DNA of 64,000 bases from the NCBI GenBank assembly GCA_964291545.2, contig OZ219861.1, positions 248,001-312,000 of the forward strand, written 5' to 3'. The translations under genes were made by a program, and so were the position numbers. The DNA is from G963667675 sp964291545. Its GTDB lineage: Bacteria > Chloroflexota > Dehalococcoidia > Lucifugimonadales > UBA3495. Shown piece by piece: positions 26,601 through 35,434 of this stretch. Within the stretch, counting starts at the first letter, position 1, and each line of letters starts with the position of its first letter. Under the pieces are notes generated by a model. It was not told the DNA's origin. It did not search any database and saw only the letters and a list, made by a program, of their open reading frames with translations.

Positions 26601-27599
26601 ATGCTGACTACGGTTGCCGCCGGTCGAGTCTACCACTACAGCTACTGCATCGGCGCTTTCGGGACATCCGGCCGGACGTTTCAGAACCCGTATGACATCG
26701 CCCTGGGAAGCGGCGGCAAGCTTCTCGTTCTAAACCGGGGAGCGGAAGGAATCGGCCAACGGGTAACGGTTTGTTCCATGGACCACGACTACACGGGCGA
26801 CTTCGGCAGCTACGGGACAGGCGACGGACAGTTTATCTGGCCAATGGGCATTGACCTGGATAGCCAGGAGAATGCCTATGTCTCCGACGATTATCTCCAT
26901 CGGATTTCGGTCTACGACAGCGAAGGCGCCTTTTTGTCCCACTGGGGCCGGCCGGGCAGTGGAGAGGGCGAGTTGAACGGACCGGCGGGACTTGCGTTCG
27001 ACCAAGACGACAATATTTATCTCGCGGACTGCAATAACAACCGGGTACAAAAGTTCACCAAAGACGGAAAGTTCTTACTCCAATGGGGCAGGCCTGGTAA
27101 CGGCGACGGAGAGTTCAATATGCCCTGGGGCGTCTGCCTGGACCAGGATGGGAACGTCTACGTGGCCGACTGGAGGAACGACCGGGTGCAGAAGTTCTCT
27201 CCCGACGGTAAGATGTTGGTGAAGTTCGAGGCGTCGCCAGCCGGGGTCGGGTCCCTGAAGCGACCCACCGACGTAGCCGTGGACTCTGAGGGTGACGTTT
27301 ACGTGACGGACTGGGGCAACGAGCGGGTGCAAGTCTACGGTCCGGACGGACGGTTCATCACCACTTTGGTGGGAGATGCCCAAGAACCTTCACCATGGGC
27401 CCAAGACTGGCTCGAGGCGAGCCCCGCGGTGGTGAAGGCCCGGCGCAGAGTCAACCTGGAGCCGGAATGGCGGTTCGGGCGGCCGATAGCTGTGAGGGTC
27501 GACGATCAGGACAGAATCGTTGTGCTGGAGAGTTGGCGAGGCCGCATACAGGTTTACGAGAAAGACAAGGACTACGAGGACTTCCCATTGAGCCTTTAG
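26601..27599 (+). CDS. NHL-repeat beta-propeller protein
   Basis: A 332-residue protein of about six NHL repeats, with recurrent units such as GIDLDSQENAYVSDDYLHRISVYD and GVCLDQDGNVYVADWRNDRVQKFSPDG. It folds as a beta-propeller for protein or ligand binding and has no signal peptide. GGAGAG precedes the ATG. It lies 3' of DUF1800 and DUF1501 on the same strand and is followed by a strong terminator, so it likely belongs to the same unit. The role is unknown. Confidence 0.88.
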   Translation: MLTTVAAGRVYHYSYCIGAFGTSGRTFQNPYDIALGSGGKLLVLNRGAEGIGQRVTVCSMDHDYTGDFGSYGTGDGQFIWPMGIDLDSQENAYVSDDYLHRISVYDSEGAFLSHWGRPGSGEGELNGPAGLAFDQDDNIYLADCNNNRVQKFTKDGKFLLQWGRPGNGDGEFNMPWGVCLDQDGNVYVADWRNDRVQKFSPDGKMLVKFEASPAGVGSLKRPTDVAVDSEGDVYVTDWGNERVQVYGPDGRFITTLVGDAQEPSPWAQDWLEASPAVVKARRRVNLEPEWRFGRPIAVRVDDQDRIVVLESWRGRIQVYEKDKDYEDFPLSL

Positions 27600-27658
27600 A
27601 GCGGCTCTCCGCTCTGGGCTTGAAAGGCGCAGCCCTGCGAAGCCCCCAGCGAAAGGCG

Positions 27659-27689
27659 ACACACCCTGCGGTTGCAGGGTGTGTTTTTT
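27659..27689 (+). terminator. Strong intrinsic terminator after the NHL gene
   Basis: An 11-bp perfect stem ACACACCCTGC/GCAGGGTGTGT (27659-27669 and 27674-27684), four-base loop GGTT, then six T (27684-27689). The best terminator of the window. Confidence 0.95.
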
Positions 27690-27783
27690 CGTGCCCCAGC
27701 GCGGCGCCGCGGGCGATCTACTATGTTGACTGGAAAACCGGTCCGGCATTGCGGTCTCAAATGAATTTCCCGGAAGCTGCATC

Positions 27784-29151
27784 ATGATGACCGCGGGGCG
27801 GGCATTTATCGCCTCAGGCCTATTCCTCATGACCCTCAGCGGAGCGCCTGCAGCCGTGAGGCGGGCGCGCCGGACCTTCCGAGGCTGGTACCTGGCCGGG
27901 GTAGGCGCCTTGATCCTGGCCATATCGGATGTTCCCTTTTACTGGGGGCTTCCAATATGGAACCCGGTATTGAGAAGCGCATTCAACTGGACCGCAGGGC
28001 AAATGTCCCTGGCCTACGCATTCACCCAAATCCAGGGCGGATTCCTGGCGCCGGTGCAGGGCCTTATCGTGCAGAGGTTGGGCCCCAGGCGCTCGATTCT
28101 CATGGGGATGATCATATTCGGGCTGGGTTTCGTGGCGTTCAGCCGAATTCAGCAGCTATGGCACCTGTATCCCACGTTCGTCGTCCTGAGCCTGGGGTCA
28201 GGCTTGGCGGCCTGGTATCCGGTACAGAACATAGTCAACAACTGGTTCATCCGCTACAAGACACGGGCTATGGCAGTTGTCGCAGAGGGATTGGCAGTGG
28301 GGGCGATTGGGATACCGCTACTTCTGGCCTGGTCCATCGGCGGTATCGACGCCGCCGCCTCGGAGCGCTTCGGTTGGAGGACCACCGCCCTCTTCATTGG
28401 CATGCTGTCAATTGCCCTGGCCTTCCCGTTGTCCAGGGTAATGCACAACCGCCCGGAAGATGTTGGGCTGAGGCCGGACGGCGACTCTGACGTTCCTGTA
28501 GCGGCATCCCGAGGACGAGGCGGCGGGGAACCGGACGACCCGGGATATACCGTCCGCGAGGCCCTTCGGTCGAAGCCATTCTGGATGATAAGCATCGCCT
28601 TTGCGCTCTCGTCTACGGTGACCGTGGTGGTCCTGGTCCACCTGGGCCTGATGCTGGACGATCGCGGCTTTTCTCTTCATACAATAGGCCTGGTGACGGC
28701 AGTTTATACGGGGACCACCTCTGCATTCATTCTGGTCGGCGGCTATATTGGAGACAGGTTCAACATCACGATAGCGACCTTCGGTTTTTCGGCCCTACAG
28801 TCAGTGGCCGTGTTGGTCCTGGTGCTGGCAAACAGCACAGAGACGGTGTTTCTGTTTGCAGTGCTACTGGGGATTGGTTTCGGGGCGCGGCAACCGCTGA
28901 CTATGTCGCTGCGCGGCCTGTACTTTGGGCGCAAGGCGTTCGCCGCCATTAACGGGTTGTCCAGAGTCCCGTCGAGCATCGTTTTGTTCGCGGCTCCCAT
29001 ATTCGCCGGCGTTATAAGGGATACAACGGGGACTTACAATGAAGGGCTGCTGACCATTGCGGCCGTCTCTTTCTTCGGCTCATGCATGTACCTACTGGTG
29101 GGTCCGCCGCCGGCATGGACGGCCGGAAGAAGCCGCCCGGTGACAGCCTAG
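27784..29151 (+). CDS. Major facilitator superfamily transporter
   Basis: A 455-residue inner-membrane transporter with about twelve hydrophobic helices, starting with WYLAGVGALILAISDVPFYWGL near residue 38. It resembles the monocarboxylate/oxalate-formate-like MFS group, with a central cytosolic loop (DGDSDVPVAASRGRGGGEPDD) between helices 6 and 7. The substrate is unknown, possibly an organic acid. The start is uncertain: the ATG at 27784 has only a weak site, and the first helix begins ~30 residues later. Confidence 0.88.
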   Translation: MMTAGRAFIASGLFLMTLSGAPAAVRRARRTFRGWYLAGVGALILAISDVPFYWGLPIWNPVLRSAFNWTAGQMSLAYAFTQIQGGFLAPVQGLIVQRLGPRRSILMGMIIFGLGFVAFSRIQQLWHLYPTFVVLSLGSGLAAWYPVQNIVNNWFIRYKTRAMAVVAEGLAVGAIGIPLLLAWSIGGIDAAASERFGWRTTALFIGMLSIALAFPLSRVMHNRPEDVGLRPDGDSDVPVAASRGRGGGEPDDPGYTVREALRSKPFWMISIAFALSSTVTVVVLVHLGLMLDDRGFSLHTIGLVTAVYTGTTSAFILVGGYIGDRFNITIATFGFSALQSVAVLVLVLANSTETVFLFAVLLGIGFGARQPLTMSLRGLYFGRKAFAAINGLSRVPSSIVLFAAPIFAGVIRDTTGTYNEGLLTIAAVSFFGSCMYLLVGPPPAWTAGRSRPVTA

Positions 29152-29222
29152 CCAGTTTGCGTACTGGCAGATGTACGACCCTGGCTATGTCCCGTCGTTA
29201 TAACCGCGGAAACAGGGTCGGA

Positions 29223-29228
29223 TATAAT
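29223..29228 (+). promoter_or_regulatory. Perfect -10 element six bases before the UDG start codon
   Basis: TATAAT at 29223-29228, with the ATG at 29235. Transcription would begin at or next to the start codon, giving a leaderless message. There is no good ribosome site and no clear -35. Confidence 0.5.
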
Positions 29229-29234
29229 CCCAGC

Positions 29235-29954
29235 ATGAGGCCGGCCGGAGAGCGAATCATCAGCGCCGAGACTTCCCTTAAGCAATTAAGCCAAGCGATA
29301 GTCTCCTGCAGCCTGTGCCCGAGGCTGGTGGAGCACAGAGAGGCGGTAGCCCGGGACAAGCGGCGGATGTATGCCGATTGGGACTACTGGGGCCGGCCGG
29401 TGCCCGGCTTTGGAGACCCGCAGGCCCGGCTGGTGGTCCTGGGGTTGGCACCGGCGGCCCACGGCGCCAACAGGACCGGGAGGATGTTCACGGGCGACAG
29501 GAGCGGGGACTGGCTCTATGGGACTCTGTACAAATTTCGCTTCTGCAACTTTCCCGAATCCCGCTGCGCCGATGACGGCCTGAGCCTGACAGACGCCTAT
29601 ATAGCCTCGGCGGTCCGGTGCGCTCCACCAGGCAACAAGCCTTTGCCCCAGGAGCGCTCCAACTGCCTGCCGTACCTGCTGGCGGAACTAAAGCTACTAT
29701 CCAACGTTCAGGTAGTGGTAGCTCTGGGCAAATTCGCTTTCGATGCCTACCTGAGTGCGCGCTCCCACCAAGGCGTCGATCTGCCTTCGCCCAGACCGCG
29801 GTTCGGCCATGGAGAAACCCACTCCTTTGCTGACGGCATTACCCTAGTCAGTTCATATCATCCCAGCCAGCACAATACGCTGACGGGACGGTTGACCGAG
29901 GATATGTTCGACGCCGCATTCAGCAAGGTCAAGCATATACTGGACGGTGGGTAA
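29235..29954 (+). CDS. Uracil-DNA glycosylase, family 5 (UDGb) like
   Basis: A 239-residue DNA repair enzyme. The motif GLAPAAHGANRTGRMFTGD (residues ~74-92) is typical of family 5, where the catalytic Asp of other UDGs is absent. Motif 2 SSYHPSQHN is near 200. Cysteines in CSLCPRL (near 23-26), RCADD and RCAPPG suggest the 4Fe-4S cluster shared by families 4 and 5. Removes uracil and some purine deamination products from DNA. The start is fixed by the TATAAT just before it; a longer reading to 29082 would overlap the MFS gene. Confidence 0.88.
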   Translation: MRPAGERIISAETSLKQLSQAIVSCSLCPRLVEHREAVARDKRRMYADWDYWGRPVPGFGDPQARLVVLGLAPAAHGANRTGRMFTGDRSGDWLYGTLYKFRFCNFPESRCADDGLSLTDAYIASAVRCAPPGNKPLPQERSNCLPYLLAELKLLSNVQVVVALGKFAFDAYLSARSHQGVDLPSPRPRFGHGETHSFADGITLVSSYHPSQHNTLTGRLTEDMFDAAFSKVKHILDGG

Positions 29955-30088
29955 GCACGCTCCATGTCACGCGTTGGCGTCCGTTGACCACGGCCATTTC
30001 AACCCTTTGTAGCCCGACCGGGCAAGCTGTGGGATAATGGGCATTGCGCATTTCTATAGCGCACCGGCGGGCCCGCCGGGGTGAGATT

Positions 30089-30334
30089 ATGGAGCTACTG
30101 GTCAGATTTTTCGCCTTATACCGGGAACGGGCGGGCAGGAACACATGCGCTATCGAAATTCCCGACGGCGCCACGGTGGCCGACTTAACTTCGGAAGTCC
30201 GCCGCCAGTTCCCGATGCTGGCGCCCCCAGAGGTGCGGATTGTAGTGGCGGTCAACGCCGATTACGCAGACCCCGACCAAAGGCTGTACGCGGATGATGA
30301 AGTCTGCTTGATACCCCCGGTCAGCGGAGGATAA
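30089..30334 (+). CDS. moaD: Molybdopterin synthase small subunit MoaD
   Basis: An 81-residue ubiquitin-fold sulfur carrier ending in the obligatory Gly-Gly (PPVSGG). It carries thiocarboxylate sulfur to MoaE for the dithiolene of molybdopterin. GGGGTGAG precedes the ATG, and MoaE begins four bases after its stop. No other moa/mog/moe gene is in the window, so the rest of the pathway must be elsewhere. The product is needed by the molybdenum hydroxylase at 57261-59546. Confidence 0.92.
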   Translation: MELLVRFFALYRERAGRNTCAIEIPDGATVADLTSEVRRQFPMLAPPEVRIVVAVNADYADPDQRLYADDEVCLIPPVSGG

Positions 30335-30338
30335 CGCA

Positions 30339-30800
30339 ATGATTGAGCTCAACCACCAGCAACTTGAGCCGGAGCGGATTACTTCAATGGTTCGGAAGGA
30401 TTCCAACGGCGCAGTGGTCACGTTTCTCGGGACTACCCGAGACAACTTCCAGGGCAAACAGGTGGTGACGCTGGAATACGAGGCGTTTGAAGAGATGGCG
30501 ATCAGGAAGATGGAGGAGATACGGGGGGAGATACAGGCCGAGTTCGCCATCGAAGACGTAGCCATCGCCCATCGCATCGGCGCGGTGCCTATCGGGCAGA
30601 TCAGCCTGGTAGTGGCGGTGGCGTCTCCACACCGCAAGGAAGCATTTCTAGCCTGTCACAAGGCCGTCGACCGGCTGAAAGAAATCGTACCCATATGGAA
30701 GAAGGAGGTCTTCGAGGAGGGGTCCCGATGGGTAGCCTGCGAAGACCACGAATTTCCGCACCCTGACCCGGTTGGGGATGCCCGGGCTGTGTCGAGCTAA
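30339..30800 (+). CDS. moaE: Molybdopterin synthase catalytic subunit MoaE
   Basis: A 153-residue protein matching MoaE throughout: GAVVTFLGTTRDNFQGKQV, YEAFEEMA, IAHRIGAVPIG and the catalytic region VPIWKKEVFEEGSRWV. It inserts two sulfurs into precursor Z together with MoaD. GGAGG lies just upstream. The final four bases overlap the convergent radA stop (30797-30800). Confidence 0.95.
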   Translation: MIELNHQQLEPERITSMVRKDSNGAVVTFLGTTRDNFQGKQVVTLEYEAFEEMAIRKMEEIRGEIQAEFAIEDVAIAHRIGAVPIGQISLVVAVASPHRKEAFLACHKAVDRLKEIVPIWKKEVFEEGSRWVACEDHEFPHPDPVGDARAVSS

Positions 30801-32203
30801 ATCTCCAGGCGCCTGTCAGGGTTTTCCAGCACGGCGCGGAGCATTTGCCGGAGAGTCCGGGCCGACCGCAGCTTCATTCCCGCCGGCGGCGCCAGACCCT
30901 CCAGCGAAGCCTCAGGCAAGGCGCATTGGGAGAAACCGAGACGAGCGGCTTCATCTAACCGCCGCTGGGCTTGAGGCACCGTCCGTAACTCGCCGCTGAG
31001 GCCTATTTCCCCAAAGGCAACAAGTTCCGGGCTGATGGAGGCATTGCGCAGGCTGGAGGCCATAGCCAGCGCCATAGCCAGGTCGGCCGCGGGTTCGCTG
31101 ACCTGGAAACCTCCAGCCACGCTGACGATGATGTCCTGACCGGCCAGTGCCACCCCGGCGCGGCGGCCGGCTACGGCGGCAATCATAAGCATTCTGCTGT
31201 GGTCCACGCCGTTGGCCACCCTCCTGGGAGCCGGCAACTGGGTCGGCGAAGTCAGGGCTTGAACCTCAAGCAACAACGGACGACTCCCTTCAACCACCGG
31301 CGCCAATGCGGATCCCACGGCGTTTTCCTGCCGCTGGGACAGCAAGGCCCGAGACGGGTCGGGCACGTCGGACAGCCCTTTTCCAGTCATCTCGAACACC
31401 CCGACCTCGGCTGTGGAGCCAAAGCGGTTCTTGCTACTGCGCAGTATCCGGTAGGAACTGAACTCCTGGGACTCGAGATAGGCGATCACGTCCACCATGT
31501 GCTCCAACACCCGCGGCCCGGCTACCGAGCCATCCTTGGTTATGTGCCCGGCGAGCAGAATCGGCGCGTGGCGCGTTTTGGCCCACCGGGTCAGCTGCAG
31601 GCCGGCCTCCCGGACCTGGGCGACGCTTCCCGGACCGGAAGGGACTTCTTCGGAATACAGCGTCTGAATGGAGTCCACCATCAATATCTCAGGGCGGAAT
31701 TCCTCCAGTCTTTCCAGCATGGGCCCCAGGTCGGTTTCCGATAGCAGAAATACTCCCTGGCCGTCGAACCCCAGCCGCTGAGACCGTAGCTTGATCTGTT
31801 GGGCGGACTCTTCACCGCAGGCGTATAGGACTTTGCGGCCGGAAGAAGCCAGTGATTGAGCGACTTGCAAGAGAAGTGTTGACTTGCCTACCCCAGGTTC
31901 TCCGGCCAGCAAGACGACGGAGCCGGCAACCAGGCCGCCGCCCAGCACCCGATTCAATTCCTGGGAGGGAAGCAGAATCCTCGGAAAACTCTCCTCGCTT
32001 ATGTGGGACAGTTCTTGAAACGGCTCTGAATTCGTATCCAACCAAGCAGAACGAGAAGGTCTCGCCGGGGCCACTTCTGCCTCGACCAGCGGCGAAGAGG
32101 AGTTGCAGGACGGAGCGGGACAAAAGCCCATCCACTTGGAACTTTGGTAGCCGCATTCCTGGCAGGCAAATACACGGCGGCGGCGTTCTGATTGCCGAGT
32201 CAC
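30797..32203 (-). CDS. radA: DNA repair protein RadA (Sms)
   Basis: A 468-residue recombination/branch-migration ATPase. An N-terminal C4 zinc finger (CQECGYQSSKWMGFCPAPSC) is followed by a RecA-like core with Walker A GEPGVGKST near residue 100, the RadA-specific KNRFG motif near 257 and a Lon-like C-terminal domain. The GTG at 32203 has AGGAG seven bases upstream. It helps process recombination intermediates and supports repair after UV or stalled forks. It lies downstream of clpC on the same strand, separated by a hairpin. Confidence 0.96.
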   Translation of the reverse strand: MTRQSERRRRVFACQECGYQSSKWMGFCPAPSCNSSSPLVEAEVAPARPSRSAWLDTNSEPFQELSHISEESFPRILLPSQELNRVLGGGLVAGSVVLLAGEPGVGKSTLLLQVAQSLASSGRKVLYACGEESAQQIKLRSQRLGFDGQGVFLLSETDLGPMLERLEEFRPEILMVDSIQTLYSEEVPSGPGSVAQVREAGLQLTRWAKTRHAPILLAGHITKDGSVAGPRVLEHMVDVIAYLESQEFSSYRILRSSKNRFGSTAEVGVFEMTGKGLSDVPDPSRALLSQRQENAVGSALAPVVEGSRPLLLEVQALTSPTQLPAPRRVANGVDHSRMLMIAAVAGRRAGVALAGQDIIVSVAGGFQVSEPAADLAMALAMASSLRNASISPELVAFGEIGLSGELRTVPQAQRRLDEAARLGFSQCALPEASLEGLAPPAGMKLRSARTLRQMLRAVLENPDRRLEI

Positions 32204-32240
32204 TTACGGGCTCCTGAAAGGGGATGGTCCGATTATAACA

Positions 32241-32271
32241 ACAGAAGGCCCCACTAGATGGGGCCTTCTGT
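32241..32271 (-). terminator. Terminator after clpC
   Basis: ACAGAAGGCCCC (32241-32252) pairs perfectly with GGGGCCTTCTGT (32260-32271), a 12-bp stem with a seven-base loop, 32 bases beyond the clpC stop and upstream of radA. On the minus strand the 3' arm ends in TTCTGT followed by TGTT, only weakly T-rich. A TATAAT (32232-32237) follows it and may start radA transcription. Confidence 0.7.
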
Positions 32272-32302
32272 CAGTATCCTTAAGGATGGTATCGGGCGAA
32301 TG

Positions 32303-34768
32303 TTAGACCGGGGTGGCAGGCTCCTCGACCTTAGCCCGGATGACGACGTTGCCGTCTTCCACATCTACCAATGCTATGTCACCCGCGCTCAGGCGGCCGC
32401 TGAGGATCTCATCGGAGAGCCGGTCTTCGATTTCGTTCTGGATCAACCGGCGCAGAGGCCGCGCTCCCATCACCGGGTCAAAGCCGGTCTCGCCCAGGTA
32501 TTCCCTAGCTGCGTCTGTGAGCTCGAGCTCGACCTGCTTGTCCTCCAGTTCCTTGCGCACCTGGTTCATCATCAGGTCAACGATCTCCAGTATCTCCACA
32601 CGGGTCAACTGGTGGAACACCACCGTGGCGTCGATGCGGTTGAGGAACTCGGGGCGGAAGAAGCGCTTCACCTCCTCCATCACCTTGTCCTTCATCCGCT
32701 GATACGAGCTTTCCTCGGTTTGGGCGTCGTCGGTCTTGACGCTAAAGCCCATGGTTGTCTCGCGCTTAATCAGGTCGGAGCCCAGGTTGCTGGTCATGAC
32801 CAGGATCGAGTTGCGGAAGTCCACCCGCCTCCCCCTGGCGTCGGTCAGGGTGCCTGAGTCGAAGATCTGCAACAAGATGTTGAAGACCTCCGGATGGGCC
32901 TTTTCGATCTCATCCAAGAGCACAGCGCAGTAATTCTTGCGGCGCACTCCCTCGGTCAGTTGCCCGCCCTCGTCGTATCCGACGTACCCCGGAGGAGCTC
33001 CTATGAGCCTGGCTACGGTGTGCCTCTCCTGGAACTCGGACATGTCCAGGCGAATCATGTTGTCTTCATTGCCAAACATGAACTCCGCCAGCGCCCGCAC
33101 CAACTCGGTCTTGCCGACACCGGTGGGACCAAGGAACATGAACACGCCGATGGGGCGCCTGGGGTCCTTGAGACCGGCCCGTGCCCGGCGCACGGACTTG
33201 GCGATGTTGACGATAGCCTCGTCCTGGCCGATGATTCTCTTGTGGAGGTCCTCTTCCATGCGGAGGAGGCGCTCTGTCTCTTCTTGGGCCAACCGAGTTA
33301 CGGGGATTCCGGTCCACATGCTGACCACTTCAGCGATGTCTTCCTCGGTGACGAACCGCCGTTCCTTATCCCGGTCCTCTTGCCACTCTCGTTCCCGGTT
33401 TTCCAGGTCCTCGTTGGCGTGCAGTTCCCGGTCGCGCAGTTCGGCGGCGGCCTCGTATTGCTGAGAAGCTATGGCTTCGTCCTTTTCCTTACGGACCTGC
33501 TCCAGCACCTTCATGGCGTCAGTCAACGCCGACGGTGTTGCACTGCCTCTCAGGCGGACTCTCGACCCGGCCTCATCGATCAAATCGATGGCCTTGTCTG
33601 GGAGAAAGCGGTCTGGGATGAAGCGGGCCGCCAATGCCGCCGCGCTCTTGAGGGCTTCGTCGGTTATGTTAACTTTGTGGTGCTCTTCGTAGTGGCTCTT
33701 GACCCCTCTGAGGATTTCAACCGTTTCGTCGTTTGAAGGCTCATCCACCCGTACGGGTTGAAGGCGCCGCTCAAGGGCCGGGTCTCTCTCCACGTACTTC
33801 CGATAGTCGTTGAGGGTGGTGGCCCCAATGCACTGCAACTCGCCCCGCGCCAGTGAAGGCTTGAGTATGTTGGAGGCGTCTACCGCTCCCTCGGCAGCGC
33901 CGGCGCCAACTATGGTGTGTATTTCGTCGATGAACAACACGCAGTTGCCGGACGACTTTATCTCTTCGATCACCTTCTTCAGGCGTTCTTCGAACTCGCC
34001 CCGGTACTTAGTGCCGGCCACCAAGGCGCCCATGTCGAGGGTAACGAGCCGCTTACCCTGAAGAGTGTCAGGAATTTCGTTGGTGGCGATGCGCTGAGCC
34101 AATGCCTCTACTATGGCGGTCTTACCGACGCCTGGCTCTCCCGCCAGGACGGGGTTGTTCTTGGTCCTGCGGCTGAGAATCTGGACGACCCTCTCGATTT
34201 CTTGCTCCCGGCCTATGACCTGGTCCAACTTACCCGCACGGGCCGCCGCGGTCAGGTCAACGCCCAACTGGTCCAAGGTGGGCGTCTTGGTGCTGGTGCG
34301 GCCGCCGGCGGCGCTGCTGCCGCCGCTGTGGCTCAAGATGCGGTGAGTCTCCGAACGGACCTTGTCCAAGGTGACGCCGAGGCTCTCAAGCACGCCTGCG
34401 GCGACGCCCTCGCCTTCACGCATCAAGCCAATGAGCAGATGCTCTGTGCCTATGTAGGTGTGTGTCATGCGGCGGGCTTCGTCTACCGCGAGCTCGACGA
34501 CTTTCTTGGCCCTGGGAGTAAGACCGATTTCACCCTGAGGAGGCTTCTCGCCGCGACCGATAATAAACTCCACCGCGGAGCGCACCTTGCTCAAGTCCAC
34601 CGTCAAGCTGGACAGAACCCGGGCGGCAACTCCTTCGGTCTCGCGCACCAGTCCCAGAAGAATATGCTCAGTGCCGATGTAGTTGTGGTTGAACCGCTGG
34701 GCCTCTTCCTGGGCCAGGGATAGGACTCTTCTGGCGCGCTCGGAGAACTTCTCGAATCTACTTCCCAT
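32303..34768 (-). CDS. clpC: ATP-dependent Clp protease ATPase subunit ClpC
   Basis: An 821-residue AAA+ unfoldase. Two N-domain repeats (FSERARRVLSLAQEE..., residues 4-75 and 79-150), first ATPase with GEPGVGKT near 219, a UVR motif (QYEAAAELRDRE, near 420), second ATPase with GPTGVGKT near 550, and a C-terminal D2-small domain. It feeds substrates into ClpP and handles stress-damaged proteins in the cytosol. No mcsA/mcsB/ctsR genes neighbour it, unlike Firmicutes. GGGAG precedes the ATG, and a good promoter lies 180 bases upstream. Confidence 0.96.
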   Translation of the reverse strand: MGSRFEKFSERARRVLSLAQEEAQRFNHNYIGTEHILLGLVRETEGVAARVLSSLTVDLSKVRSAVEFIIGRGEKPPQGEIGLTPRAKKVVELAVDEARRMTHTYIGTEHLLIGLMREGEGVAAGVLESLGVTLDKVRSETHRILSHSGGSSAAGGRTSTKTPTLDQLGVDLTAAARAGKLDQVIGREQEIERVVQILSRRTKNNPVLAGEPGVGKTAIVEALAQRIATNEIPDTLQGKRLVTLDMGALVAGTKYRGEFEERLKKVIEEIKSSGNCVLFIDEIHTIVGAGAAEGAVDASNILKPSLARGELQCIGATTLNDYRKYVERDPALERRLQPVRVDEPSNDETVEILRGVKSHYEEHHKVNITDEALKSAAALAARFIPDRFLPDKAIDLIDEAGSRVRLRGSATPSALTDAMKVLEQVRKEKDEAIASQQYEAAAELRDRELHANEDLENREREWQEDRDKERRFVTEEDIAEVVSMWTGIPVTRLAQEETERLLRMEEDLHKRIIGQDEAIVNIAKSVRRARAGLKDPRRPIGVFMFLGPTGVGKTELVRALAEFMFGNEDNMIRLDMSEFQERHTVARLIGAPPGYVGYDEGGQLTEGVRRKNYCAVLLDEIEKAHPEVFNILLQIFDSGTLTDARGRRVDFRNSILVMTSNLGSDLIKRETTMGFSVKTDDAQTEESSYQRMKDKVMEEVKRFFRPEFLNRIDATVVFHQLTRVEILEIVDLMMNQVRKELEDKQVELELTDAAREYLGETGFDPVMGARPLRRLIQNEIEDRLSDEILSGRLSAGDIALVDVEDGNVVIRAKVEEPATPV

Positions 34769-34954
34769 GATTCCGCTCCCAGTGGGTGAGGCTAAGGGTA
34801 GTCGTAAGCGTGCGGACGTTCTTGCGCTGGGTTAGAGTCTGCGATGCAACCCCGAAGTTGGCGCTTGCCGGTGGCCACTCGCCCATCGTTGGCCAACTTG
34901 GGCCTGAAGCAGCAAGGCTTTGGACCGGTCGTATGGTCAAAATCGTCAACTTCA

Positions 34955-34983
34955 ATTATACGGGGCGCCTATGTAGGTGTAAA
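34955..34983 (-). promoter_or_regulatory. Promoter of clpC
   Basis: Minus strand TTTACA (34978-34983), 17-base spacer, TATAAT (34955-34960). The leader to the clpC start is about 180 bases. It also lies 3' of the 5S rRNA, so clpC could receive some readthrough. Confidence 0.65.
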
Positions 34984-35061
34984 GGAGAATCGCCGCTGCC
35001 GGTACACGGTTATCACGAGAGTCGATCGTCCCGGCTGAGGCTGGATTCTTCCGGTTTGCCC

Positions 35062-35177
35062 CCCGGCGGTGACCTATTTTCCCACTCCGTCGCCAGAGCA
35101 GTATCGTCGGCGCTGAGGCGTTTCACTACCGTGTTCGGGATGGGAACGGGTGGGGCCACCTCGCTCAAACCACCAGG
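35062..35177 (-). rRNA. rrf: 5S ribosomal RNA, orphan copy
   Basis: On the minus strand the segment begins CCTGGTGG and includes the universal 5S core CCCACCCGTTCCCATCCCGA, ACACGG, GTGAAACGCCTC and the 3' GTCACCGCCGGG. Helix I closes between CCTGGTGGT and ACCGCCGGG. About 116 bases. No 23S or 16S sequence is on either side: clpC lies on one side and an Fe-S oxidoreductase gene on the other. In some Dehalococcoidia rRNA genes are known to be unlinked; an isolated 5S gene fits this trend. It has its own promoter. Confidence 0.95.
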
Positions 35178-35193
35178 AAGCAACTACCAGACA

Positions 35194-35222
35194 AGTATGC
35201 ACTATTTTTCACAAGTATGCAA
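35194..35222 (-). promoter_or_regulatory. Promoter of the 5S rRNA with a 20-base-spaced direct repeat
   Basis: Minus strand TTGCAT (35217-35222), 17-base spacer, CATACT (35194-35199), predicted start about 10-12 bases before the 5S sequence. The 10-mer GCATACTTGT occurs twice exactly 20 bases apart (plus-strand ACAAGTATGC at 35191-35200 and 35211-35220), so each copy carries one promoter element. Confidence 0.65.
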
Positions 35223-35434
35223 GGTCTTGGTCTGAGCGCGTCTTAGCTACGCAGTCCTATGTCGGTAAGAAGGGCAATGAAGGCGCTCAGCGGCTTGACG
35301 GGCCGAAAGGCGCAAGTATAAGCTTGAATCCCGGAATTCCAACTGTGTCTGCAGGGTCAATGACTCTCGCTAGCGCCGTCGCTGTCGATGTCAGCGGCCA
35401 TGCGAACACTTTAAGAGTGGGGTAATAGCGGCAT

